In this document: positions 9,522 to 18,756 of the stretch, in pieces
Position numbering within the stretch: position 1 is the stretch's first letter
How the letters are laid out: the number at the start of each line of letters is the position of its first letter
From: Bacterioplanes sanyensis
GTDB lineage: Bacteria; Pseudomonadota; Gammaproteobacteria; Pseudomonadales; Oceanobacteraceae
NCBI RefSeq assembly: GCF_014652515.1
Contig: NZ_BMYY01000002.1
Coordinates: forward strand, 327,450-391,449
DNA length: 64,000 nt
Direction: 5' to 3'
Position numbers and translations under genes: made by a program
Notes under the pieces: generated by a model
What the model saw: the letters and a program-made list of their open reading frames with translations, nothing else
What the model was told of the DNA's origin: nothing
Databases searched by the model: none

Positions 9522-9831
9522 GCAGCTTGTGCTTTTATCGCTGGTAGCGCTGTCTTTAGTTAGCCTGACGGCGGTGGCTGCCGACCCAACACGTCCGCCT
9601 CAATGGTCTGTCGGCAGCGAGGCAGTAGTGCGCTCAGAGTTGGTACTGCAGCAGGTGATATGGCGTTCCGACGCGCCGCTGGCGGTGATTAACCAACAAG
9701 TGCTGGCGCCGGGCGATAGTGTCGACGGTGCTACCCTTCAACATATTGGCCGCACCCATGTGGTGGTGGTTCAGAACGGCCAGTCGCGCCGTCTGGACTT
9801 GCTGGCAACAACCAAAACAAAGGTGCAGTAA
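9514..9831 (+). CDS. mshK: MSHA biogenesis protein MshK (PilP-like)
   Basis: A small periplasmic protein (105 residues) with a signal peptide ending VAA before DPTRPPQW, a short linker and a beta-rich HQ/PilP-like domain (QQVIWRSDAPLAVINQQVLAPGD). The family links the inner membrane complex to the secretin. I choose GTG at 9514 because the GAGGAGG ribosome site (9501-9507) is 6 nt away; TTG at 9511 would leave only 3 nt. It overlaps the end of mshJ. Confidence 0.82.
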   Translation: MAKQLVLLSLVALSLVSLTAVAADPTRPPQWSVGSEAVVRSELVLQQVIWRSDAPLAVINQQVLAPGDSVDGATLQHIGRTHVVVVQNGQSRRLDLLATTKTKVQ

Positions 9832-9834
9832 CGC

Positions 9835-11424
9835 ATGACAGCTAAGGGCTATTTTTTGTATCACACTTGGGTTGGCCTGCTGTGCTTGGGCTTGTCTGGC
9901 TGCGCCATGCAACCCACCCAAGCGCCTGTGGAAAAGGTCAATCACACGCCATTGTTGACCACGGAGCCCCAAGCCGAGGCCGAGCCATTAGCGCTGGAGC
10001 AATTGTTGCCCCCCATAGAGAACCTGGCTGAGGAAGCACCGCGTTTCGATGTGGTGGCCGACCGCACCCCGGCACAGGCATTTTTTAATAGCCTAATTGA
10101 TGGCAGCGGCCAGAATCTGATTGTGCATCCGGATGTGCAAGGTGAGATCAGTCTGAATCTGAGCAATGTGACATTGGAGCAAACGTTAGAAGCCGTGCGC
10201 GATGTGTATGGCTTTGATTTTGTGCAAGGCACCTATGGCATTCGTATTCTGCCGCCGACTCAGCAAACCCGAATTTTCCCCATCAACTATTTGAACGTGC
10301 AGCGCTCTGGACGCTCTGGCATGAGTGTCAGCAGTGGCCAGGTGTCGTCTACCGACACCCAGCGGGCCGACGATAGCAGCACCACCTCCGCTCGTCGTAG
10401 CAGTACGGTCAATAGCAGCGAGGTAGAAACCAGCAGCGGCACAGATTTTTGGACCAACTTACAGTCAACCCTGCAGCTGTTGGCGGCGGATGAAGAAGGG
10501 GCCCGAGTGGTGGTCGACGCCCATGCCGGCATGGTGGTGGTCAAGGCCATGCCATCCACCTTGGCACACATTCAGCATTACCTAGAAAAAGCCGAACTCA
10601 GCGTACGCAAACAGGTGTTGATTGAAGCCAAAGTGGTGGAAGTGACTCTAAATGATGGCTTTCAATCGGGCATCAACTGGTCAACCTTGGCAGCACAAGG
10701 CAACGCGGATTCTTGGAGCGGCTCACTTAGCTCAGCGGCACTGAGAAACCCAGACTTTATTGAAGGCATTTTTTCACTCAACCTGGATGTGGGTGATTTC
10801 ACTGGTACCTTGCAGCTGTTAGAGACCCAAGGTGATGTTAATGTGCTCTCCAGCCCACGCATTGCCACGGTCAACAACCAAAAGGCAGTGATCAAAGTCG
10901 GCACCGACGAATACTTTGTGACCGATGTCAGCAATTCCACCACCACCACCACCACGGGTAACACTCAAACCCCAGACATCGAGCTGACGCCGTTTTTCTC
11001 CGGCATTGCTTTGGATGTGACGCCGCAAATTGGCGAACAGGATGAAATCATTTTGCACGTTCACCCGACCATTACCGAGGTCGAGTCACGCACCAAAACC
11101 ATCGAGCTGAGTCAGGATGAATTCAAACTGCCGCTGGCCTTTAGTACGGTGCGCGAAACCGACTCCATTATTCGTGCTCGGTCGGGCCAAGTGGTGATTA
11201 TTGGTGGCTTGATGCAAAACCGTGAGTTGACTAAGGTCGCCAGCGTGCCGCTGTTGGGTGATATCCCGGTATTGGGCTGGTTGTTCCGCCAAACCCGCTC
11301 GGAGATGCGCCAAAGTGAGCTGGTGATTTTGCTGCAGCCGCGCATCGTTGGTGGCGCGCTTCAGCCTGAGCAAGTTGAGCAGCTCAATCGCCGTTATTCA
11401 GGCCTGGTGCCAGCGGAGGACTGA
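9835..11424 (+). CDS. mshL: MSHA pilus secretin MshL
   Basis: The outer membrane secretin through which the pilus passes. The 529-residue protein starts with a lipoprotein signal peptide (lipobox LSGC near residue 23). N-domains at about 70-130 (FFNSLIDGSGQNLIVHPDVQ and following) are followed by a Ser/Thr-rich low-complexity stretch at about 165-200. A second N-domain and the C-terminal secretin domain (about 300-515) follow, with VLSSPRIATVNNQKAVIKVG and GGLMQNRE...PLLGDIPVLGWLF. The stop shares a base with the mshM ATG (TGATG). Confidence 0.93.
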   Translation: MTAKGYFLYHTWVGLLCLGLSGCAMQPTQAPVEKVNHTPLLTTEPQAEAEPLALEQLLPPIENLAEEAPRFDVVADRTPAQAFFNSLIDGSGQNLIVHPDVQGEISLNLSNVTLEQTLEAVRDVYGFDFVQGTYGIRILPPTQQTRIFPINYLNVQRSGRSGMSVSSGQVSSTDTQRADDSSTTSARRSSTVNSSEVETSSGTDFWTNLQSTLQLLAADEEGARVVVDAHAGMVVVKAMPSTLAHIQHYLEKAELSVRKQVLIEAKVVEVTLNDGFQSGINWSTLAAQGNADSWSGSLSSAALRNPDFIEGIFSLNLDVGDFTGTLQLLETQGDVNVLSSPRIATVNNQKAVIKVGTDEYFVTDVSNSTTTTTTGNTQTPDIELTPFFSGIALDVTPQIGEQDEIILHVHPTITEVESRTKTIELSQDEFKLPLAFSTVRETDSIIRARSGQVVIIGGLMQNRELTKVASVPLLGDIPVLGWLFRQTRSEMRQSELVILLQPRIVGGALQPEQVEQLNRRYSGLVPAED

Positions 11425-12329
11425 TGGAGGCCCTGGCTCGGCTCAATGAAGGGTGTCAGCAGCATTTTGGTCTGCAACAGCCACCTTTTACGTTAACGCC
11501 CAACACCCGCTTTTACGTGGATTTGCCGGCGCAACGTCAGGCTTATGAGCAAGTGCACTATGCATTGGCCTCCGGTGAAGGCTTTGTCAAAGTCGTGGGC
11601 GAGGTGGGCACTGGCAAAACCATGCTGTGCCGTCGCTTGCTCAACCAGTTGCAACAGCAAGAGTGTGTCACCCTGTACCTACCCAACCCTCAACTGAGTG
11701 CTGATGGCTTATGGCTAGCTCTGGCGCGCGAGCTGGAGTTAAGTGTTAAAGGAAGATCCTTGGCTACAGTGCAGCAGGCGCTGCAGCAACAATTATTGCA
11801 ACATGCGCAGCAGGGGCGCCAAGTAGTGTTGCTGGTGGATGAAGCGCAAAGCATGCCGAAAGCAACCTTGGAAGCGCTGAGATTGGTCTCAAATCTGGAG
11901 ACAGAGCAGCAAAAACTGCTGCAAATCGTGTTGTTTGGTCAGCCAGAACTGGATGAGTTATTGCAGCAGCCTGGGTTGCGCCAGCTGCAGCAGCGCATCA
12001 CCACCACTGCCCGCCTGAGCCCGCTGGCCAGTACCGAGATGCTGGCCGATTATCTGCAACAAAGGCTGAGTGCGGCAGGCCATCGCGGCATGCAGGTGTT
12101 CAGCCGTGACGCGGTAGACTATTTATGGCAAGTCAGCGGTGGCGTTCCGCGTTTGGTGAATGTTCTGGCTGGCAAAGCGCTGTTGGCGGGCTATGGCCAG
12201 GGCGTTGCTCAGATTCAGCGCACCCATGTGGCACTGGCGGCGGCGGATACTGAGTCGGCTCGTGCGCCCAAGCGCGCGCCGCTGTGGTGGTCCGCAGCTG
12301 TATTAGCGGCTTGTATGGTGATGCTATGA
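11424..12329 (+). CDS. mshM: MSHA biogenesis ATPase MshM (ExeA-like AAA)
   Basis: An AAA ATPase of the ExeA/GspA class, thought to help assemble or place the secretin in the cell wall. In the 301-residue protein the N-terminal block YVDLPAQRQAYEQVHYAL precedes the Walker A loop GEVGTGKT (59-66), Walker B VVLLVDEAQSMP follows, and GGVPRLVNVLAGKAL is the sensor-2-like region. It ends with a hydrophobic segment (PLWWSAAVLAACMVML), suggesting membrane attachment. Its stop overlaps the mshN ATG as ATGA. Confidence 0.9.
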   Translation: MEALARLNEGCQQHFGLQQPPFTLTPNTRFYVDLPAQRQAYEQVHYALASGEGFVKVVGEVGTGKTMLCRRLLNQLQQQECVTLYLPNPQLSADGLWLALARELELSVKGRSLATVQQALQQQLLQHAQQGRQVVLLVDEAQSMPKATLEALRLVSNLETEQQKLLQIVLFGQPELDELLQQPGLRQLQQRITTTARLSPLASTEMLADYLQQRLSAAGHRGMQVFSRDAVDYLWQVSGGVPRLVNVLAGKALLAGYGQGVAQIQRTHVALAAADTESARAPKRAPLWWSAAVLAACMVML

Positions 12330-13453
12330 GCCTGGTACATAAAGTGTTGCAGGATATCGATCAGCGTCAGGGCGATGCGCCGTCGTTACCGCCAGGCCTG
12401 CAAGCCAAGGAGCCTCAACGGTCGATATGGCCGGCGCTGGCGATGGCGGCGTTACTGTTGTTGGTGGTCTTGGTAGTGGCTTGGCGCTTGCTGGTTACGC
12501 CGACAGTCGAAGCAGAGCGACCTGCGCCAACCTTGGCGCAGCCGGCCGACACTGAGGCGACGCAACCATCGCTGGCAACTCCAAGTGAATCTAGAGAACC
12601 TGCTCATGTTGCCAATTTGTCTACTGCGCCATCGGCTGCCGTTAATGATCGAGTTGAGCCGGACTCACTGCAAGATGAGTCGCTTACATTGGAAGACGAG
12701 TCACCCACATTAGAAGGTGAGCCAGATGTATCGGCAGAGCCGGTCATCAGCCAATCGACCGTGAAAGTACCTGCTGTACCGGCGGCGGTGAATGAGCATA
12801 AGTCTGACGAGCTTTCTGCATCGCCCAGTGCTACCAAAGCAGTGGTCGATCTGGCACCGGAGCGAGCCATCGCCGAAGTGAAAGAAAGCAATGATTTTAG
12901 TAATGAGCCCTCGCCGCCAGCGGCTCAAGTCGAGGCCACCGCCAAGGCTATGAACCCAGCGCCCGCCAGAGTGACGCGGCGGGGTGATGGCGAGCGTGAG
13001 CAATTTGCCAAAGCCCTGCAGCAGATGCAAAACGGTCAATGGTCGGCGGCGCAACAACAGCTGCAGCCGCTACTGGAAAGTCAGAACGACACCGCGCTGG
13101 TGCGCTATCGCACGGCATATTTGCGCACCCTAGTAGAGCAGCAGTTATGGACTGAGATGCTGCAGTTTTATCGCCAGCACCAAAGCATCACAGCCGCCAG
13201 TTGGTTGGCGGTCGCCGCACCGGGTTTGCACATGGCCGGTGAGCATCGGTTGGCGGCACCCGCCTATCGACAGCTGATGCGCCAGCAGCCGCAGCAGGCC
13301 AGCTGGCCGCTAGCGCTGTTATGGCTGTACCGACAAATGCAGCAGCCAGAGGCCGCGCGTCAACTGTTGCCACAATTGGCACGCTACCCCAATTTGAATG
13401 CGCAGCAACGGCGTTGGCTGCAGCAGCAGGCACAGGAGTTAACGTCCTCATGA
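12326..13453 (+). CDS. mshN: MSHA biogenesis protein MshN (TPR)
   Basis: A 375-residue protein beginning MSLVHKVLQDIDQRQGD, the conserved MshN start. A membrane helix sits at about 37-55 (WPALAMAALLLLVVLVVAW). A long acidic Pro/Ala/Ser-rich periplasmic linker (about 60-225) follows, then a C-terminal TPR-like helical repeat region. The frame is open upstream to 12284, but the ATG at 12326 gives the ATGA coupling with mshM. MshN is required for MSHA assembly in Vibrio; its exact role is not known. Confidence 0.85.
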   Translation: MSLVHKVLQDIDQRQGDAPSLPPGLQAKEPQRSIWPALAMAALLLLVVLVVAWRLLVTPTVEAERPAPTLAQPADTEATQPSLATPSESREPAHVANLSTAPSAAVNDRVEPDSLQDESLTLEDESPTLEGEPDVSAEPVISQSTVKVPAVPAAVNEHKSDELSASPSATKAVVDLAPERAIAEVKESNDFSNEPSPPAAQVEATAKAMNPAPARVTRRGDGEREQFAKALQQMQNGQWSAAQQQLQPLLESQNDTALVRYRTAYLRTLVEQQLWTEMLQFYRQHQSITAASWLAVAAPGLHMAGEHRLAAPAYRQLMRQQPQQASWPLALLWLYRQMQQPEAARQLLPQLARYPNLNAQQRRWLQQQAQELTSS

Positions 13454-15168
13454 TGCAAACAACCGCCTCCGGGCCGAAAAAACGTGTACGCGTTGGCGAC
13501 TTATTGCAGGAAAAAGGCCTGATCAGTGAAGAGCAACTTCTGGCAGCACTGGCCGAGCAAAAACGCACGGGCAAAAAACTGGGCCGTGCCTTGGCCGACT
13601 TGGGCTTTGTCAGCGAAGACCAACTGCTGCAAACCCTGGCCGACTATTTTTCTTACCCCTTTGTCGAGCTGGCACGCTTTCGCCTGAACAGCGAGTTGAT
13701 TGGCCTGTTGCCAGAGTCTCAGGCGCGGCGGTATCGCTGCTTGGTGTTAGCGGAAGAGCAGGATGGCCTGCTGGTCGGCATGTCTGACCCAACAGATTTG
13801 ATGGTCATCGATGACTTGCAGCGTATTTTGAAGCGGCCTGTGTATCCGGCGTTTGTGCGCGAACGTGAACTGCTGTCGATTCTCGATTCGAGCTATCGCC
13901 GCCAGGAGCAAATGGCCAGCATCGCCGGTGAATTGGAAGGCGAGCTGAGCAGCAGTGATTTTGACATCAACGAGCTCGGTGTCGGCCCAGACACCAGCGA
14001 CGCCCCGGTGGTGCGCTTACTGCAAAGCCTGTTTGAAGATGCGGTGCAAATCAAAGCCTCCGACGTGCACATTGAGCCCGAAGAAAGCCAGCTACGCATT
14101 CGCTTGCGGGTCGATGGTGAGCTGCAAGAACAGGTCATGAAAGAAAAACGTGTTGCCTCGGCGTTGGTGTCACGCCTCAAAATCATGTCTGGCTTGGATA
14201 TTTCAGAAAAGCGCTTGCCGCAGGACGGCCGCTTTAATATCCGGGTAAAAAACCGCAACATCGACGTGCGTTTGTCGACCATGCCAGTGCAGTTTGGTGA
14301 GTCGGTGGTCATGCGTTTGCTCGACCAAAGCGCCGGCATTTTGGATATGTCGGCATTGGGCATGCCGGCGACGATTCAGCGCCACTTTGAGCATTTAATT
14401 ACTCGGCCTCACGGTTTGATCTTGGTTACCGGGCCAACCGGTAGCGGTAAAACCACCACACTGTATGCCGCGTTAACGCGCCTAAATCAGCCGCAAAAAA
14501 AGATCATTACCGCCGAAGATCCAATCGAATATCGTTTGCCGCGCATTAATCAGGTGCAAATTAACAGCCGCGTTGGGCTGGATTTCGCCACCGTGCTGCG
14601 CTCGGCTCTGCGCCAGGACCCAGACATCGTATTGGTGGGGGAGATGCGTGACCATGAAACCGCTGAAATTGGTCTGCGTGCCTCCATGACGGGCCACATG
14701 GTGTTGTCGACCTTGCACACCAACGATGCGCTGTCGGCTGCCGATCGCCTGTTAGATATGGGCCTCGATCACTACCTGGTAGCGTCTTCCTTGCGCGCGG
14801 TATTAGCGCAGCGGCTGGTGAAGCGTCTGTGCCCGCACTGCCAGCAACCACACGAGACCAGTGAGCAAGAGAAAGCTTGGCTCAGCAGCTTGGACGAAAG
14901 TGCGATCGAGCATCCGTTTATTGAAGGTCGTGGCTGCCATCATTGCCACAACACTGGCTATCAGGGTCGCATTGGCATTTACGAGTTGTTGGAGATGAAC
15001 AGCGATTTAATTGCTGCCTTGCGGCGCAAAGACAGTCACGGCTTTGCCATGGCAGCAGCGCAGGCACCGAACTTTCGTTCACTTTCCCACTGTGCGCTGG
15101 ATTATGCCCGTGAAGGTATTACCTCGCTGGAAGAAGTCTTCCGTGTGGCGGCAACCTTGGACGACTAA
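13450..15168 (+). CDS. mshE: MSHA pilus extension ATPase MshE, c-di-GMP binding
   Basis: The hexameric GspE/PilB-class ATPase that drives pilin polymerisation. From the ATG at 13450 (AGGAG 11 nt upstream, ATGA overlap with mshN) it has 572 residues. The N-terminal MshEN domain has two 24-residue c-di-GMP motifs, at 14-37 (RVGDLLQEKGLIS...) and 43-66 (KLGRALADLGFVS...), separated by exactly 5 residues as in known c-di-GMP-binding members. The Walker A GPTGSGKTTTLYAAL is near residue 328, with Asp and His boxes after it and a tetra-cysteine zinc motif (CPHC near 460, CHHC near 495). Pilus extension is therefore predicted to respond to c-di-GMP. The frame stays open upstream to 13321 inside mshN. 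Confidence 0.93.
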   Translation: MMQTTASGPKKRVRVGDLLQEKGLISEEQLLAALAEQKRTGKKLGRALADLGFVSEDQLLQTLADYFSYPFVELARFRLNSELIGLLPESQARRYRCLVLAEEQDGLLVGMSDPTDLMVIDDLQRILKRPVYPAFVRERELLSILDSSYRRQEQMASIAGELEGELSSSDFDINELGVGPDTSDAPVVRLLQSLFEDAVQIKASDVHIEPEESQLRIRLRVDGELQEQVMKEKRVASALVSRLKIMSGLDISEKRLPQDGRFNIRVKNRNIDVRLSTMPVQFGESVVMRLLDQSAGILDMSALGMPATIQRHFEHLITRPHGLILVTGPTGSGKTTTLYAALTRLNQPQKKIITAEDPIEYRLPRINQVQINSRVGLDFATVLRSALRQDPDIVLVGEMRDHETAEIGLRASMTGHMVLSTLHTNDALSAADRLLDMGLDHYLVASSLRAVLAQRLVKRLCPHCQQPHETSEQEKAWLSSLDESAIEHPFIEGRGCHHCHNTGYQGRIGIYELLEMNSDLIAALRRKDSHGFAMAAAQAPNFRSLSHCALDYAREGITSLEEVFRVAATLDD

Positions 15169-15170
15169 CA

Positions 15171-16394
15171 ATGGAATTTAGCTACCAAGGGCGCGATGCC
15201 AGCGGCAATAAAGTAGAAGGGCAGCTGCAAGCACCGAGCGAAACCGTTGCCCTCAATACCCTCAGTGATCGCGGCATCACAGTGACAGGGCTGTCGACGG
15301 CGGTGGTGGAGGCGCAATCTAATCATGCCGGTGGCATACAGTGGCGCCAGCACGTCAGCATGGACGAGCTGATTTTATTTACCCGCCAACTCTATGCCTT
15401 GACCAAAGCCGGCATTCCCATCATTCGCGCATTAAATGGCTTGGCGGAGTCGTCGCACAATCGCTTGCTGCAAGCCACTTTGCGCGATGTCAGCGATTCA
15501 CTGGTATCCGGCTCTGAGCTATCCACGGCGTTTCGTCGTCATACGGCGCTATTTTCACCAATTTACGTCAACTTGATTCAAGTCGGCGAAAACACCGGTC
15601 AACTGGATGACGCCCTGCTGCGTCTGGTCGATCACCTGGAAATGGAGCGTGAAACTCGCAAGCGGGTGAAATCGGCACTGCGCTATCCAACGCTGGTGAT
15701 CGGTGCCATCAGCATTGCCATGGTGGTGATTAATCTGTTCGTCATTCCCGCGTTTGACAATGTGTTCGCCAAACTCGGTGCCGATTTGCCCTGGCCGACG
15801 CGGGTACTCATGGCGACGTCGAGTTTTTTTCAGGCTTATTGGCCGTATATGTTGGCCGGTTTGATTGGCGGTATCGCCTGGTTGCGCTGGTACGCCCAGA
15901 CCGAAACGGGCGGTATTTGGTGGGATCAAAAGCGCCTGCGTATGCCGTTAATTGGCAGCATTTTCGAACGCATTGCTTTGGGCCGCTTTTCGCGCTCTTT
16001 TGCCATGATGATGGCCGCCGGTGTGCCTATTTTGCAATGCATGACGGTGGTGGCCGACAGCGTCGGCAATCGCTATATCGGCCAAGCCATTCGCGGAATG
16101 CGCAGCGGCATCGAAAGAGGCGAGCGCCTTACCAGTACCGCCGCCGCCACGGGCATGTTTACCCCCTTGGTGCTGCAAATGCTGGCGGTGGGTGAAGAAA
16201 CCGGCGCCATCGAGCGGCTGTTAAACGAAGTGGCCGACTTTTACGAACAAGAGGTGGACTACGAGCTTAAGCGTTTGGCGGATGCCATTGAGCCGATATT
16301 GCTGGTGTTTTTAGGTGCATTGGTATTGGTGCTGGCATTGGGCGTATTCCTGCCCATTTGGGATTTGGCCGGTGCCGCTTTGGGCAGAGGCTAG
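15171..16394 (+). CDS. mshG: MSHA inner membrane platform protein MshG (GspF/PilC-like)
   Basis: A 407-residue polytopic inner membrane protein with the duplicated T2SS-F domain. The first copy is at about 65-190 (FTRQLYALTKAGIPIIRALNGLAES, LVDHLEMERETRKRVKSALRYPTLV) and the second at about 270-395 (RFSRSFAMMMAAGVPILQCM). Three membrane helices lie near 168-195, 220-240 and 375-398. It couples the MshE ATPase to pilus assembly. It starts 2 nt after the mshE stop. Confidence 0.92.
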   Translation: MEFSYQGRDASGNKVEGQLQAPSETVALNTLSDRGITVTGLSTAVVEAQSNHAGGIQWRQHVSMDELILFTRQLYALTKAGIPIIRALNGLAESSHNRLLQATLRDVSDSLVSGSELSTAFRRHTALFSPIYVNLIQVGENTGQLDDALLRLVDHLEMERETRKRVKSALRYPTLVIGAISIAMVVINLFVIPAFDNVFAKLGADLPWPTRVLMATSSFFQAYWPYMLAGLIGGIAWLRWYAQTETGGIWWDQKRLRMPLIGSIFERIALGRFSRSFAMMMAAGVPILQCMTVVADSVGNRYIGQAIRGMRSGIERGERLTSTAAATGMFTPLVLQMLAVGEETGAIERLLNEVADFYEQEVDYELKRLADAIEPILLVFLGALVLVLALGVFLPIWDLAGAALGRG

Positions 16395-16396
16395 CG

Positions 16397-17311
16397 GTGA
16401 CTGATATGCCCCTTGATTGCCGTCAATACCAAGCTCGCCATAGCCATTATGCTGGCCATAGATGCTCTGGCTACAGCCAGTTGCAAGTGGCTGTGGGCCT
16501 GGCATTGCTGGCGGCGTTATTGGCTTTTTTTATACCGCGCGCGACGCTTTTGTTAGAAGAGGCACAGCGTTTGCAGGTAATGGCAGAAACCAGTCGCTTT
16601 CGCGCCGCCGTATTGGCGCTTAGAGCCAGTTGGTGGAGTAGCGGGCAACGCCCGGTCTGGCTGCAGTTGCCGCTGGTCGGCGCTGCTAGCGAAGCCTTGA
16701 TACGCGCTGATACCATTAGACCAAATGCGACAGAGTCGTCTGTGACAGCACAAAGCACGACCCTTGAAGGTAAAAGAGAATGGCAGAATACGACAAAATT
16801 TGACGCCGTTGCCATGACACCTTCAGGTTGGCCGATCGATTGGCGATTTTTTGACGCCAATGACGCGTTGCCTCAGCAACCGGCTAGGCTAACCAATGGC
16901 GGTTGTCAGCGCCTATGGCATGGGCTGCAAGCTGAGGGCGCCAAAGGGCAAAGTGAAGGCCAACATAAAAGTGAAGGCGACAGAGCAAGTGAGCAGGCGG
17001 TCGCCGGCAGCTGGGCAAGATTGATTCGAGCTGCAGGGCTAAATTACCGGCTGCAAATGCAGCAGGCGTTGGCCTCACAGCAAGGCTGTTTTTACCTGCT
17101 GGCGGCAGAACCCATGGCGGAAGGTTTGTTACAGTCGCCGCCGCAGCTTGGCAACCAAAACAATACAGGGCAGGCAGTTGTGCTTAATAGCGCACAGCCT
17201 CCCACCACCGAAGAAAGTCAGGTGATGGACGCTTGGCTTAACCGCGACGGACAGCAAGGTTTGATTGTTTATAACGTCCAATCCGGGCGTATAACTTGGC
17301 ACTTCCGATAA
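16397..17311 (+). CDS. mshF: MshF-like MSHA biogenesis protein with degenerate pilin-like N-terminus
   Basis: This gene occupies the mshF position between mshG and the pilin gene. The likely start is GTG at 16397, 6 nt after AGAGG and 2 nt after the mshG stop, giving 304 residues; an ATG at 16406 is possible. After about 25 polar residues comes a pilin-like hydrophobic helix (LQVAVGLALLAALLAFFIP). The Gly-Tyr junction before it resembles a prepilin cleavage site, but Gln stands where Glu5 is expected. The remainder has no domain I recognise and an unusual Lys/Glu/Gly-rich insert around residues 180-200. The name rests mainly on gene order, since MshF is poorly conserved. Confidence 0.6.
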   Translation: MTDMPLDCRQYQARHSHYAGHRCSGYSQLQVAVGLALLAALLAFFIPRATLLLEEAQRLQVMAETSRFRAAVLALRASWWSSGQRPVWLQLPLVGAASEALIRADTIRPNATESSVTAQSTTLEGKREWQNTTKFDAVAMTPSGWPIDWRFFDANDALPQQPARLTNGGCQRLWHGLQAEGAKGQSEGQHKSEGDRASEQAVAGSWARLIRAAGLNYRLQMQQALASQQGCFYLLAAEPMAEGLLQSPPQLGNQNNTGQAVVLNSAQPPTTEESQVMDAWLNRDGQQGLIVYNVQSGRITWHFR

Positions 17312-17328
17312 CACAGGAGTCGGACTCT

Positions 17329-17781
17329 ATGAAAAAGCAAGCAGGTTTTACTTTGATCGAACTGATCATGGTGATTGTGATTCTCGGCGTTTTGGCTGCC
17401 TTTGCGCTGCCGCGTTTTGCGGATTTGGGTGGTGAGGCGCGTAGTTCTACGGTTCAAGGTGCTCTGGGTGCGGTTAAGTCGGCAGCCAATATTGCTCATG
17501 CAAAGCACTTGGCTGAAGCCGACGGCGATTCAACAGTGACGTTGGAAGGGCTGACTATCAACATGGTTAATGGATATCCTGCTGCTGGCGATGCAACGAC
17601 TGCCGGTATTATCGAGTCAGCAGGTATCACTTCGGATGACTTCGATATTTCGTATGGAACGGGAACAGTCACCATTGCGGCTAAAGGTGCCAGTGGCACT
17701 TGCGAAATGGTTTATACCCAAGCGGCAGCAAATTCTAGTCCGGAGTACTCGATTGATGCCGATGCAGCAAACTGTAATTAA
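17329..17781 (+). CDS. mshA: MSHA major pilin MshA
   Basis: The structural subunit of the pilus. Translation from ATG 17329 (AGGAG 9 nt upstream) gives 150 residues with a six-residue prepilin leader MKKQAG, cleavage before Phe, Glu at mature position 5 (FTLIEL) and the hydrophobic polymerisation helix ending at LPRFADLGGEAR. A C-terminal disulfide loop is likely between Cys in SGTCEMVY and the penultimate Cys (AANCN). Typical MshA pilins have this layout. It is the only major-pilin-like gene here; an mshB-type pilin gene is not present. Confidence 0.92.
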   Translation: MKKQAGFTLIELIMVIVILGVLAAFALPRFADLGGEARSSTVQGALGAVKSAANIAHAKHLAEADGDSTVTLEGLTINMVNGYPAAGDATTAGIIESAGITSDDFDISYGTGTVTIAAKGASGTCEMVYTQAAANSSPEYSIDADAANCN

Positions 17782-17787
17782 TCTATT

Positions 17788-18258
17788 TTGAAACAAACAC
17801 AAGGCTTCACCCTGGTCGAGCTGATTATTACCATTATTTTAATGGGTATTTTAAGCGTCTCGGCCAGTGCCTTGTTTTTTAATCCGTCGGCGCTGTCTGC
17901 GCTGGCGGTGCGTGATCAGCTGTTGTCGGCATTAAACCAGGCGCAGCTGAAAGCTCTATCAACCGGTCAGCCGGTGCAATTGGTGTTGAGCCAATCTGCC
18001 TCTGATTGGACACTGGTGCTCACTGCCGCACCAGGCACGCCACAAGCGCTGGAGGTGCAACGTCAGGTTTATGAACGTCAGCAAGCCACCGTGGCCATTA
18101 ACGGCTCAGCCCTCAGCAACGGCGCTAATTGGAGCCAAACGTTTACTAACCAAGGCGCGATTGCCAGTCAGCAACGCTTGGTGTTTACCTCGTCAAACAG
18201 TCATGCCCTGTGCTTGGCATCATCCGGCTATGCCTATTCTGGCAATTGCCAGCCCTGA
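17788..18258 (+). CDS. mshC: MSHA minor pilin MshC
   Basis: A 156-residue type IV minor pilin with leader MKQTQG, mature FTLVEL with Glu5 and a GspH-like C-terminal region. The start is TTG at 17788; upstream in frame there is only an ATT before a stop, and no Shine-Dalgarno sequence is seen in the 6 nt after the mshA stop, so expression may depend on coupling to mshA. Two cysteines near the C-terminus (ALCLASSGYAYSGNC) could form a disulfide. The place after mshA matches the Vibrio and Shewanella order. Confidence 0.87.
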   Translation: MKQTQGFTLVELIITIILMGILSVSASALFFNPSALSALAVRDQLLSALNQAQLKALSTGQPVQLVLSQSASDWTLVLTAAPGTPQALEVQRQVYERQQATVAINGSALSNGANWSQTFTNQGAIASQQRLVFTSSNSHALCLASSGYAYSGNCQP

Positions 18259-18270
18259 GTTGTTATCCCC

Positions 18271-18756
18271 ATGAAGCGGCTAATGCGTGGCATTACCTTG
18301 GTCGAACTGGTGATTACCATTGTGATTATCAGTATTGCCATGGTCGCCAGCGTATCGAGCTTTTCTGTCATCACAGGTCGCACTGCCAATGCCATGGTGC
18401 AAACGCGCTCGTTGGAACTGGCACAATTATATTTGGATGAAATTCTGGCCCGGCGCTTTGATGAAGCCAGTGACCCCACTGGCATACCCACTTATACCGG
18501 CGCGTGTCGCATTACCGACGATGGCGAAAATCGCGGCCAGTACGACGATGTTGATGATTTTCATGGCCTTAGTGAATCGCCACCGGCGTTAATCGATTTG
18601 CCCGCCGAGGCGGATTACAGCGGTTTTCGCGTGGATGTGGCTGTCGTTTGTGATAACGGCGTGGGCACCAATGGCGCTGCTAAGCGCATCACCGTCACCA
18701 TTACAGCTCCAGATGGCAGTCAAAGCCCCTTTAGTGCCTATCGGGGGAATTTTTAA
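18271..18756 (+). CDS. mshD: MSHA minor pilin MshD
   Basis: A 161-residue minor pilin. Leader MKRLMRG is followed by ITLVELVITIVIISIAM, with Glu at mature position 5, then a characteristic LAQLYLDEILARRFDE segment. The C-terminal region carries an acidic DDVDDFHGL stretch seen in GspI/MshD-type proteins. Two cysteines (GACRI and VVCDNG) may pair. Its TAA shares a base with the mshO start (TAATG). Confidence 0.88.
   Translation: MKRLMRGITLVELVITIVIISIAMVASVSSFSVITGRTANAMVQTRSLELAQLYLDEILARRFDEASDPTGIPTYTGACRITDDGENRGQYDDVDDFHGLSESPPALIDLPAEADYSGFRVDVAVVCDNGVGTNGAAKRITVTITAPDGSQSPFSAYRGNF

Noticed and set aside
12284..12325. Upstream extension of mshN
   Set aside because: ATG 12326 gives the conserved MSLVHKVLQDID start and ATGA coupling.
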